Shown here piece by piece: positions 30,811-40,464 of a stretch of 64,000 bases of DNA. The stretch spans positions 1,426,001 to 1,490,000 of the forward strand of contig JAZGUH010000184.1 in NCBI GenBank assembly GCA_037893225.1. Reading direction: 5' to 3'. A program made the translations under genes and the position numbers. This DNA comes from Hippasteria phrygiana. Taxonomy: Eukaryota > Echinodermata > Asteroidea > Valvatida > Goniasteridae. The notes under the pieces were generated by a model. It saw only the letters and a program-made list of their open reading frames with translations, was not told the DNA's origin and ran no database searches. Position 1 is the stretch's first letter. The number at the start of each line of letters is the position of its first letter.

Positions 30811-31120
30811 TGAGTGAACACCGCAGAGTAAACCAACCAAGTTATGACTCAGTTTCAGTTTACTTAAGGAGCCGCCAGTCTAGGAGCCGCCAGTCTAGGA
30901 GCCGCCAGTCTAGGAGCCGCCAGTCTAGGAGCCGCCAGTCTAGGAGCCGCCAGTCTAGGAGCCGCCAGTCTAGGAGCCGCCAGTCTAGGAGCCGCCAGTC
31001 TAGGAGCCGCCAGTCTAGGAGCCGCCAGTCTAGGAGCCGCCAGTCTAGGAGCCGCCAGTCTAGGAGTCACTTATCCAGGAGCCGCCTATTAGGCGGGGAG
31101 TTGAATAAACCACTGTGTAC
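30811..31120 (+). repeat. gypsy 5' LTR, left remaining part
   Basis: GTGAGTGAACACCGCAGAGT to TTCAGTTTACTTAAGGAG matches 42583-42645 of the 3' LTR almost base for base. The minisatellite, GGCGGGGAGTTG, the AATAAA signal (31104-31109) and CACTGTGTAC follow. The U3 part present in the 3' LTR (42254-42582, with its TATA box) is missing here. Confidence 0.85.
30868..31077 (+). repeat. 15-bp LTR minisatellite, 13 identical units plus one variant
   Basis: Thirteen identical copies of GGAGCCGCCAGTCTA (30868-31062) are followed by one variant, GGAGTCACTTATCCA (31063-31077). The 3' LTR has only six units, of GGAGCCGCCTATCCA type. The last 5' unit has the TATCCA ending of the 3' LTR type, so the AGTCTA form appears to have spread through the 5' array. 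The long Ser/Arg/Gln-rich open frame across it is a by-product of a unit length divisible by three. Confidence 0.92.
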
Positions 31121-33771
31121 TAACACTGCAGTGACTAACACGTATTTCAACAACCCTGATATATAGTCCCATTCTTGGCGTCATCCGCGGTCAAAACGCT
31201 GGCACCTCCTTGACTATGTGCTAACTCGCAGAGCGGACATCATGGACGTAGCACACAGGTAATGCGTGCTGCGGATTGTGACACCGATCACCTGATGATA
31301 CGGGCGAAGCTGAAACTGGTTCTGAATCCACCACGTCGAAAGACTGCAGCTAAACAGCGCAAGCGCCTAAATGTGGCGGCCCTACGAGATCCAGAAGTAG
31401 CTAAAGCGTTAGCAAGCAGCATAGACGCTGGCCTCAACGGTGACCAGACTGAAAATACTTTAGCCAAAGACCTTTGGCTGGATTTTAGAACGAAGGTCTG
31501 TGACATTGCATCCAAAGTCCTTGGTCATCAAAAACCACGCAGTGCTGACTGGTTCAATGAGAATGATGCTGACATACAAGCACTTCTGGAGACCAAGAGG
31601 AAGCTGTTTGACAAGACACTGCAAATATGATGCACGCGGTCTGTAACAGCACAGTACAAACAGTTGAAAGCAGAGCTGCAGAAGAAATGGAAAACCAGTG
31701 GTGGCTCGACAAAGCTGCTGAGATCCAACAGTTGAGTGACGCCAAAGACAGCAAAAATCTGCCCTGAAAGAGGTGTACGGCCCAACTCAAGGAACCCTAG
31801 CACCTGTTGCCAGCGCAGACGGCACCCAGATCTACACAGAAATGAATGAAATAATGTATCGCTGTGTTCAGTACTTCAGCAAACTTCTAAACTGTCCATC
31901 CATAGTGATTGATGATGTAATTAAGCAGGTACAGCAACGACCTATCATGGATACGGTCGCAGAATCACCAACAATGGATGAACTGGAAAGAGCCATCAAG
32001 CAGTGCAGCAACGGCAAATCACCAGGTTCAGACGGGATACCTGCAAAAGTCTTTAAACACGGCGGCAGCCGACTCAGAGGATATCTGCTGCAAATCATCA
32101 CTGAATCATGGAACAGTGAAACTATGCCAAGTGACTTTAAAAATGGCATCATCATCACGATATACAAACGGAAAGGCGACCGTCAAGTGTGCGGAAACCA
32201 CCGTGGTATAACGCTCCTCTCAATTGCTGGTAAGCTGTACGCGAAGATTCTCAACATGCGTCTATCGACTTTGTCTGAGAGACTGCTTCCTGAATCACAA
32301 TGTGGATTCAGGCCTAACCGTGGTACAGTGGACATGATATTCACGCTACGTCAGATCCAGGAAAAATGCCGTGAGCAGAACATGCCGCTTTATGTTTGCT
32401 TCGTTGATTTCCGTAAAGCTTTTGACAGTGTCACGCGTGATGCATTATGGAAACTCCTTGCCAAGTTTGGCTGCCCGGAGAAATTTGTCAACCTCGTCAA
32501 GCTATTTCACGATGATATGACAATACAGGTGCTGGTTGGCAGAGAGTTGTCTGATGCATTCCCAGTGACTGGCGGTGTGAAGCAAGGGTGTACTTTGGCC
32601 CCCACTCTCTTTGCTCTCTTCCTGGCAGCTGTACTGGAAGTGTGCAGGACGGATCCGCCCTCCGAAGGTGTGTGGCTGCGCACACGGCATGATGGCAATG
32701 TATTCAACCTACGACGATTGACTGCCAAATCAAAAGTCCAACACATTTGTGTGCAAGAATTGCTATATGCCGACGATTCCGCTTTCGTGGCACACTCTGA
32801 AGCTGAACTGCAGCAACTCATTGATCGTTTCGCCAAAGCGGCGGCAGATTTTGGTCTTACCATCAATACGTCAAAGACAGAAGTGATGTACCAACCTCCA
32901 CCAGGTGCTGTGTACCTCGAACCGCAGATCCTGTATAATTGTGCTCTGCTCCCAACAACGAAGAGTTTCAAATACCTTGGCAGTTTGGTGACGCATGACA
33001 CAAACCTGGACGATGAGATCGGGCGACGGATTCAGTCAGCGTACGCATCCTTCAGTAGACTGCGAGACCGTCTGTGGAATAGACGTGGTGTAAAGCTGTC
33101 AACTAAGATTGCGATGTATCGCGCAGTCATTCTACCAGCTTTTTTTATATTCATCTGAGACGTACACACTCTATCGGCGACATATAAAGAGACTCATGAA
33201 AATCCAGCAAAGACATCTTCGCTGCATCATGGGTATACGCTGGCAAGATCGGGTCACTAATAAGGAAGTGCTCCGACGAGCTGCAATGGTCAGCATTGAA
33301 TCAACCATCATGCAGTCGCAATTGCGCTGGACTGGTCATGTCATACGAATGAACAGCGAGCGTCTTCCCCGACAAATCTTCTATGGAGAACTGAAAGAAG
33401 GTGGCAGATCTGCTGGCCGACCGTTGCTCCGCTATAAGGACTCGCTGAAACGACAATTAAAATCTGCCGAGATCCTACCGGAGAGCCTTGAGAAACATGC
33501 TGTAAACCGTATGGAATGGAGAACAATGATCGGAATGGCAGTTGACGTAGCTGAATCAAAATGCTGTGATGCCGCTGAAAAAAGAACAGAGCTGTCAGAC
33601 ACGCTACTGCAAAATGGCCTCAAACAACTGACGTCAATTTGCCGACTTGCGATGTCTGTGGCTTTCGCAGTGTTAGCAAATTTGGGCTGCGAAGCCACGC
33701 AAGGACACATTGGAAGAAATGAGAATTGATGGGTCAGATCAGTCATCATCGATAACGATGGACAGCCGACG
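31121..33771 (+). mobile_element. 5'-truncated RTE-like non-LTR retrotransposon inside the gypsy 5' LTR
   Basis: The insertion lies between CACTGTGTAC (31120) and ACACAAATATCTG (33772). The 3' LTR reads straight through this point (42765-42785), which gives the empty site. At most 2 bp (AC) could be a target duplication. It encodes the end of an AP endonuclease, a reverse transcriptase and a C2H2 finger, spread over several frames, and is truncated at its 5' end. Confidence 0.85.
31130..33729 (+). pseudogene. RTE-like endonuclease C-terminus and reverse transcriptase, frameshifted
   Basis: The endonuclease end is visible as WRHPRSKRWHLLDYVLTRR, then in the next frame ADCDTDHLMIRAKLKLVL (31262-31630). 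The reverse transcriptase (31773-33158) shows NGKSPGSDGIPAKVFKHGG, NHRGITLLSIAGKLYAKIL, FVDFRKAFDSV, GVKQGCTLAPTLFALF and the catalytic LLYADDSAF box (YADD at 32766-32777). A frameshift near 33130 moves the thumb and connection region (RRHIKRLMKIQQRHLRC, LRWTGHVIRM) to another phase. Near 33640 a further frame encodes TCDVCGFRS...GLRSHARTH, a C2H2 finger at the usual C-terminus. At least four phase changes make it inactive. The clade name is tentative; APE-type non-LTR is certain. Confidence 0.8.
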
Positions 33772-34021
33772 ACACAAATATCTGACGCACTGTGACTTGG
33801 TGATTTGTATGTTGTCAATCGAGTGAGTGAGCCTATTGAGGTGAGCCTGAATGCGTGAATGTCACTGGCCAACTGTGGTGTCTGGGGGTAGACTTCCTCC
33901 AAACGGAGTTACGTCCCGGGTTTCCCGATCACCGCTTGTCGGGAAGGCCCTATCCTGTCAGCGATCGTCCGGTGGCATCCCCAGTCAGAAAGCAGGACGG
34001 AAGGGCCGCCGGACCGCTACA
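33772..34021 (+). repeat. gypsy 5' LTR, right part
   Basis: ACACAAATATCTGACGCACT to GGACCGCTACA matches 42775-43012 of the 3' LTR with few changes. One indel is visible: this copy has about 12 extra bases (AAAGCAGGACGG) at 33989-34000. The LTR ends CTACA just before the primer-binding site. Confidence 0.85.
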
Positions 34022-34025
34022 AATT

Positions 34026-34043
34026 TGGTGTCAGAAGTGGGAT
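34026..34043 (+). promoter_or_regulatory. gypsy primer-binding site
   Basis: TGGTGTCAGAAGTGGGAT begins with TGG, the complement of a tRNA CCA end, four bases after the LTR. This form is common in Ty3/gypsy elements and would pair with a tRNA ending TCTGACACCA, probably tRNA-Leu (inferred). Confidence 0.8.
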
Positions 34044-34116
34044 AGACATCGCAGTAACATCAGTGACCCGCAATCATCGGTAGAGTGTGAAAGGGTACTT
34101 CACCTACCAAGGCGTC

Positions 34117-34374
34117 ATGGCTGTCAGCCTCATTGATTTTGAAGGCGAATTGTCGACGGTCGATCAGATTGACAGTGACCTCCAGCGAGCGACCCACGAG
34201 AGGGAGCAACTGAAGGCTGAGAACTACCGTTTACAACTTGAGGTACAAGAACTACTAGAGAGACTCAACATTGGACCCCAGGGTTCGGCGATGTCAACGC
34301 CTGCCCTGCCGTCAGGAATTCCCCCTACACCAAAACCTAGGAACCTACACCAGTGCCTATGTAATGGGGACTAA
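34117..34374 (+). pseudogene. gypsy gag, N-terminal segment
   Basis: The frame starts at ATG 34117 (MAVSLIDFEGELSTVDQID), has a coiled-coil-like stretch (REQLKAENYRLQLEVQELLE) and a Pro-rich end, and stops after HQCLCNGD. The stop lies inside the T-rich insert, so the natural protein should continue with the segment starting near 36397. A one-base shift just before the junction may also be needed to keep the frame. Confidence 0.65.
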
Positions 34375-36396
34375 GTATACTTAGATGTTTTTATCTTGCC
34401 CTGCTGTTTATTGGAGTGGTTCCCTAGGAGATCAATACATTTTTGTTTTTTCTTTAGCTCACCATTGCTTTCACATAGGAGTGTACCCCCCGTGCATTTA
34501 CCCCTAGAACAAAGACCCTTGCATGTGGTTACAATAATTGCGCAAGACCATGCTTCAGTTCCAGACCAGCAGCAGGAGAGAATACAGCCACTTCTCTTGA
34601 CCTCTCCTTTTTCTACAACCGATAAAAGTTTAGCTGCCTAAAGCTTTGGTCTGTCGGGGACTTGGTAAGTGAGATTTGAAGATTTGTATAATCTTAGGAT
34701 TTCCCTGTATTACACATCGTGTCTTTTGCATTTTAATTGGAAGCAATGAAGCTCCCGGGCAAACTTTGGTGAAAAACTTTGTCTTTGTTGAGTTTTGGAA
34801 TGTACAGCCCAAGAGTAGAATAGTACATTACATGTATAAGTTTTATTCAAGTCGTGAACTGGATTACTTGAAGTTAAGTGTGAATCTTGAATGTTTGGCT
34901 TGACAACTGAATTAGGTTGATTTTCCTGACATTACTTTTGTAAAAGTCATTTTTACTGTATCTTTGGTCAACCGCTGAAAAGACAAGTTTCACAGAATAG
35001 TTTTGTAGCCAGAGTATTGGAATTTCTATTTTTGGGTTGATGTTTTATGTTAATCAAATGTATTCTTTTAGTACTGTAGCCTAGTTCAGTTTTTATCATA
35101 GTTGTTGCAGGCAGTTGTCTATTTTAAACCATCCTGACATGCAGTCATATATATTGGCAATGTACATACACATGCTTGTTAGGCAGAATTTAGCACATGT
35201 ACAGTGTGGCTGTATAGGCTAAGTATACCCCTATACAGTATAGCCATTGTTTCAGCCATGTGGCATGGCTGACCTTGTAGGGATGCCAACCCCTCTTGAG
35301 ATCATACATGCATTATTAATGACTAGAGTAGACTTGTTTTAGCTCTCAAGGACAACTTTGCTCTGCCTTTTCTTTGTTATTTGTTAAGTCTATAGTGCCT
35401 TGCACATTCTGGCTCAGTTTGACTTGGACAAGTCTAGCCCTTGTGTTTGCACAAGTGATTAGACACTTGCAGCTCTCTGGGCCAAGGAAGTTTATCTTGC
35501 CCATGTACTGTACTATCCTGTAATACATGTAAAATAGTGTATTGGCCAAGTTCCTTTGATACAGTAATAGACAATGCATTTCAAGCATTCTTTTTCGTTA
35601 GGAATTTAATTTGTTTGTTTGGCCATTCCAAGATTGTGTTTCATTCATTGCTGGAGACATTTCATGTATGATTGACAAATTCAGATTCACCATATTTTCC
35701 ATGATTTTGTTTAGTTAAGCCTATTTACTGATTTTTGCTTTCCTGATTGTATTTTGCAGGTTACTTAAGCTTGATTACTCAAATTTGTGCAGCTATTTGC
35801 TGAGTGCTGTGTTGGTTTATTTAAATTCTACATTGGTTTTGGTTAAGTGTTGGCCGATCTATTTGAACTTTTGTTTTTCTTGGATTTAAACCTTTTGTTT
35901 TTTTTTGCTTTCTGGAATTTGTCGGTTTCAGGTTAAGGGTTAAATTTATTAAATTTTGCAAAATTTGTTAAATTGGTTTATACATTGGTCCTTGGTTGGT
36001 TTCTGAATCGGTCCATTTGTTAGTTCATCGGTCAGGTTCATCCTTTAGTACACTTGGTTTATTTTTATATTTTTTATTCTTGGTTTATCATTTAAGGATT
36101 TTCTTTTACTAATTCGTTTTGGTTCCTTTTTCCAAAATCAGTTGTTCCAGTCTAAGTTATGTTTTACTGATAATTCCACTCACTGTTTTCAGTACAAGTT
36201 CTTTGGCATTGAGATTCAAAAAAATCCTTTTTTTCCGTTTGTTTGTAGAACTGAAATTTATCCTCTTTTTGTTGTTTTCTTTTTTTAATGAATATCCTGC
36301 GACCCTTCTTATCGATTCCAGTTGTTATTGGTTTTTGGTTTTTTTCTGTAAATTTGCGAGTTCCCCCATAGTGTCTGCATTGTGCCAGTTTTCCAG
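34361..36396 (+). other. T-rich insert in gypsy gag, candidate intron or inserted DNA
   Basis: About 2.0 kb of strongly T-rich sequence without coding content separates the two gag segments. Two readings are possible. As an intron it would use GTAATG (34361) and TTTTCCAG (36389-36396), preceded by a T-rich tract. As an insertion it is bracketed by a 10-bp direct repeat, ACACCAGTGC, at 34347-34356 and 36421-36430. Joining at the splice sites leads into a frame that runs to VLAADASNYEGW. Neither reading is proved. Confidence 0.55.
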
Positions 36397-37545
36397 GTTA
36401 CACCTACGCAACCAACCTCCACACCAGTGCTGGCGGCTGATGCAAGCAACTATGAAGGGTGGTCACTTCCCAGACGTTGCAGTGAGATCGCGTGAGACGT
36501 TGCAGTTAACCGCAGCACCACGTTCGGAGAGGGCGAATTGGATTCATTCGGCATCAGGGAGAAAACCGCAACCGAGACTAAGGCGTGCAGCTGCGAGTCA
36601 AGCACTGGCAGGCGGCCGAACATCCTACCGGACCGATTCAACGGGAAGACCCCTTGGCGGGGATATAAGCAGCACTTCGAGGCCTGTAAACTGGCAAATA
36701 ATTGGACAGATAGTCAAGCGGAAATTTTCCTTGCAGCGAGTCTTCAAGGCGAGGCAGTGAAAGTGCTTGGGAACCTCGCCTCCAGGGGTAAAAAATTCAC
36801 CTACACTGAGATGATGGATCTCCTCGAAAAGCGATTTGGGCCCGGACAACTGGCTGGAAATCACCTAGTAAAACTTCGCCACAGGCGTCAGAAAGAAATG
36901 AAGACGTTGCAAGAATTAGGACAATCCATACGTGATCTGGCGGCACTCGCCTATCCTGAATTGACTGACGAGGGGCGTGATCGCCTAGGTAGGGGCCACT
37001 TTTCAGATGCAATACGAGAGCAAGGTATCCGTGAGGGGGTGTTTAGGCCAAGACCATCGTCACTGGATAAAGCCATCCGCGCCGCCTTAAGCACCGAGAG
37101 CTTCCTTAAGATCGAGGAACAACGGAGTGAGAGACGATTTTAGTACGCCCGAGGGGTAGACGGGGTGCCCAACGACCCTATACAGGAGGTCATGAGTGAA
37201 GTTCATGAGAGTTGCAGTCAACTAAGGGAGTCATTCGTGCGAAGCGACAAAGAAATTAAGGAGTGGCTCGAGCGGATGATGAACAAGCTAGATGACATGA
37301 AGACGAATCCAGAATCTGAAGCACCTGTAGGGTCGAGAATTCACCCCAGGCGCAAGGCAACTTCAGAAGATGTGTGCTACCGGTGCAAGAACCGAGGTCA
37401 TTTTGCACGCGACTGCAGGCAGCGCATCGGGAAAAATGGACGGGAATCGGGAAACGAAAGCCTCGACGGCCCGAGAGACAGCTGGAGAAGTAGATGGGCC
37501 GGAAAACCGGGATGGAGACAGCATAAGGAGTCAAAGTGCAGATAG
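36397..37545 (+). pseudogene. gypsy gag, capsid and CCHC zinc knuckle
   Basis: From about 36538 one frame encodes a capsid-like domain: RFNGKTPWRGYKQHFEACK, ASLQGEAVKVLGNL, KFTYTEMMDLLEKRFG and RRQKEMKTLQELGQSIRDLA, typical of Ty3/gypsy gag. A TAG stop at 37141-37143 interrupts it, and the same frame then continues to a CCHC knuckle, CYRCKNRGHFARDC (37376-37417). Upstream of 36538 the frame is broken at about 36490. A frame change near 37520 leads into protease. Confidence 0.8.
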
Positions 37546-38035
37546 GAGAGAAGTAGGACCGACGGCTGGCCAAAGAGCACGTGCTGGGTTATTTGTGCAG
37601 GCATTCGTTAGAGGAGTCAAGGCGAACCTACTGGTGGACACAGGTGCGACGGACACCGTCCTATCGTCGGGGTTTTACTTCCGGATACCCATAGAGAAAC
37701 GGCCAAATCTGGAGAGCGAAGATTCAGGCGTTCGCAACGCTGACGGTAGCAGAATGGAAACTCTCGGTAGGGCCTTGGTGGAAGTACAGATTGGGAGGAC
37801 GACATATCCCGTTCGTGCTGTGTTCGTCAATACCGGTGAAGTTGAAGGGATCCTGGGTATGGATTTTCTGTTGCCAACACAGGGCTCCTTGGATTTCCAG
37901 TCCCTTGAGCTTCGATTGAATGGAGAATGGATAAAATGCATGGACCTCAATGGGGGAGGCTTGTGTGCAAGAGTAATTGTAGGAGAAACGACGAGGGTTC
38001 CAGCAGGTCATGAGGCACTATACCGGGGATGGTGA
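37540..38035 (+). pseudogene. gypsy aspartic protease
   Basis: ANLLVDTGATDTVLSS contains the active-site DTGA of retropepsins, and EGILGMDFL is the expected second hydrophobic-hydrophobic-Gly motif. The domain is complete in one frame that opens further upstream (from 37370). It ends at a stop at 38033-38035, where reverse transcriptase continues in a different phase. Confidence 0.85.
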
Positions 38036-39530
38036 CAGGTCAGTGCATCAGAAGCAAGCTTGGTATCATAGAACCTTCTGATCGGAGCGAGGTGGCTGAC
38101 AAGGGCATGATTGTGGCACGTGTACTTGTAAACCCAGAAGAAGAGTTGCTTCCCGTGCGTGTGTTCAACCCTGGAAAGAGAGAATGTGTCGTGAGGCGAG
38201 GAACAATGGTGGGTTTCCTGACGCCTGTGAAAGAAGAAGTAGAAAAAGGGCTGTCCGCACCTACCGAGGCGGGACAGGTGGATGTTCCCGAACACCTAAA
38301 GGATCTGTACGACCGCAGCATCAAAGGTGTGGAGAGGAAGTACCATATGAAAATTGCTGAAGTCTTGCTCATCTACCAAGACGTCTTTGCGAGTAGCGAC
38401 ACAGATATCGGCCGTACAAACCTGGTTCGACATCCTATAAAGAAGCGGCCCAGGCGTTTTCCCCCGAGCGAACAAAAAGAAATAGATCGCCAAATCAAGG
38501 AAATGGTTAGAGACGGTAGGTTTGAGCCTTCAGAAAGTCCTTGGGCGTCAAACGTAGTCCTTGTTAAGAAGGACGGTAGCCAGCGATTCTGTGTAGACTA
38601 CCGGCGCCTAAATGCGGTTACCATCAAGGACGCCTTTCCCTATACCTCGCATAGATGAGTCTCTAGACACCCTTTCAGGAAGCCAGTGGTTTTCTACCTT
38701 GGACCTGGCTTCGGGGTACTGGCAGGTAAAACTCGACGACGATGCAAGGCAGAAGTCGGCATTCGTAGTCCGAGGCGGCTTGTACTTTTGGCGAGTCATG
38801 CCGTCCGGGCTATGTAATGCTCCGTCCACATTCGAGAGGTTGATGGAAAGGGTGCTATAGCTGGCCTACATTGGGAAACATTACTGGTTTACTTAGATGA
38901 TGTCATCGTATTTTCCGGAACAGTGGAGGAAGAGTTGAGGCGACTCGAGACGGTATTCCAACGCCTGCGAGCTTCTGAGCTGACCTGATGAAGCTTAAAC
39001 CAAAGAAGTGCCACCTGTTCAGGAGTAGTGTGTTGTACCTCGGACATAATGTGTCCGGGATGAGGGTATCGCTACTGATCTAGACAAGATTCGCGCCATA
39101 CGGGAGTGGCCAACACCCAAGACAGTGAAAGCAGTACAGAGCTTTTTGAGGCTGGCATCTTACTATAGATGGTTCATCAGGAAGTTTGCTGACATCGCCC
39201 GCCCCCTGCACAGTCTCACCGATAAGTCAAGGGAGTTTGTTTGGAGTAGCGCCTGTGAACTCGCCTTCCAGGAGTTGAGGACAAGGCTCCAAGAGTCACC
39301 TATACTCGCCTATCCTGTTGCAGATGCCGACTACATAGTAGATACCGATGCCAGTGGGTCGGGCATAGGAGCCGTCCTTTCGCAGATTGTCGACAGTCAA
39401 GATAGAGCGAGTCATCGCCTAAGCGAGTAGAGGTTAAGCAAGGCCGAGCGAAATTATTGTGTTACGAGACGTGAAATCCTAGCGGTAGTGGTCTTTTTGA
39501 AACAATTCCGGCAGTACCTGAGTTTGACTT
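38029..39530 (+). pseudogene. gypsy reverse transcriptase and RNase H, frameshifted
   Basis: The frames in order are 38029-38658 (connector, then RHPIKKRPRRFPPSE and ESPWASNVVLVKKDGSQRFC), 38612-38860 (STLDLASGYWQVKLDDDARQ, PSGLCNAPSTFERLM), about 38864-38987 (LLVYLDDVIVFSG, with YLDD at 38890-38901), 38990-39080 (KKCHLFRSSVLYLGH) and 39125-39430 (LRLASYYRWFIRKFADIARP, then DTDASGSGIGAVLSQ of RNase H). After a TAG stop, LSKAERNYCVTRREILAVVV continues. The RNase H core is then cut and the text resumes at TVVHRPGRLK near 39535. At least five disruptions are present, and the catalytic boxes themselves are intact. Confidence 0.85.
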
Positions 39531-39575
39531 CACTGTGGTACACCGACCAGGACGTCTCAAACGAACGCGGACGGG

Positions 39576-40391
39576 TTGTCTCGGATCCCATGTGCTCAAT
39601 GCGACCGAGAAGAGGCGTCGCATGCGGATAGTCAGCAAGTGGTCCAGGAAGAAGTGGCCGAGAAGGGAGCCACATCCGCTGTTTCTCACTCAAGAGTCGT
39701 TACTGTCCAACATACCCTGAGTTTAGTAGAGTTACGAAAGGCGCAGTTGGAGGACGAAATCCTTAGATGGGTGATAGCTGCAAAGGAAGACCATGGACGA
39801 ACACCTGACTGGGCGGAGACTTCTGCATTGTCGCCCAAGGCCAAGACCTATAGGAACCACTGGGGCCAACTCGAAGTACAAAATGGTGTCCTTGGCAGGA
39901 AATGGGAGTCAGATGACAGGCGCGAGGTGAGATGGCGGTCAGGGCTACCAGTGAGATACCATAAAGAAGTGGTGAACCATTTACATGGCAGCACTACTGG
40001 AGGACATTTGGGCATCACACAAACTATGGCAAAGGTGAAGGCGAGATTCTACTGGGCTGGAATTTCGGCGGACATCCGATCAATCCCCAGGCGATGTAAT
40101 GTCTGTGCCCGTAAAAAGTATCCAGCGAAGAGAAGAAGAGCTCCTCTGCAGCAGAGGATGGTCGGCACGCCTATGGAGAGGGTTGCCTTAGACGTACTGG
40201 GCCCCTTACCGGTTACCGAAAGAGGGAACAAGTATATACTTGTTGTAGGCGACTACCTGAACAAGTGGACAGAAGCCTACCCAATACTAGATCAAACGGC
40301 AGAAACAGTAGCAGAGAAATTCGTCAAAGAGTTTATGTGCCGGTACGGTGTGCCTAAAGTCCTACACTCCGACCAGGGGCACAATTTTTAA
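39576..40391 (+). pseudogene. gypsy integrase, truncated in the catalytic core
   Basis: The zinc-binding HHCC part is visible (KEVVNHLHGSTTGGHLGI ... RCNVCARKK). The core follows with VALDVLGPLPVT and KVLHSDQGHNF, which supply the two Asp residues. A stop follows at 40389-40391, and MCRLLGIEKTRA can be read in another phase up to about 40444. The segment with the catalytic Glu and the whole C-terminal domain are missing. The deletion joins integrase directly to the C2H2 frame. Confidence 0.85.
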
Positions 40392-40464
40392 TAACGGGTC
40401 TTTGGAGAAATGTGTCGCCTACTTGGCATCGAAAAAACGCGAGCAGAGACGCGACCTATCTTAA

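Noticed and set aside
30868..31077. CRISPR-like regular array
   Set aside because: The units are directly adjacent 15-mers without spacers, in a eukaryotic LTR.
29986..31152. A single long BEL LTR running from TGTCACTG to TTTCAACA
   Set aside because: 30811-31120 clearly belongs to the gypsy LTR, because it matches 42583-42774, and the TTTCAACAACCC end is coding sequence of the RTE-like endonuclease.
30651..31166. Open frame encoding a long Ser/Arg/Gln repeat protein, like an SR-type splicing factor
   Set aside because: It is the 15-bp LTR minisatellite read through. The unit length is divisible by three, so several frames stay open on both strands, and the flanks are LTR and retrotransposon sequence.
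36119..36760. 213-residue protein across the T-rich insert and gag
   Set aside because: Its first half is T-rich non-coding sequence and its second half is gag in the wrong phase. The true gag phase shows the capsid motifs.
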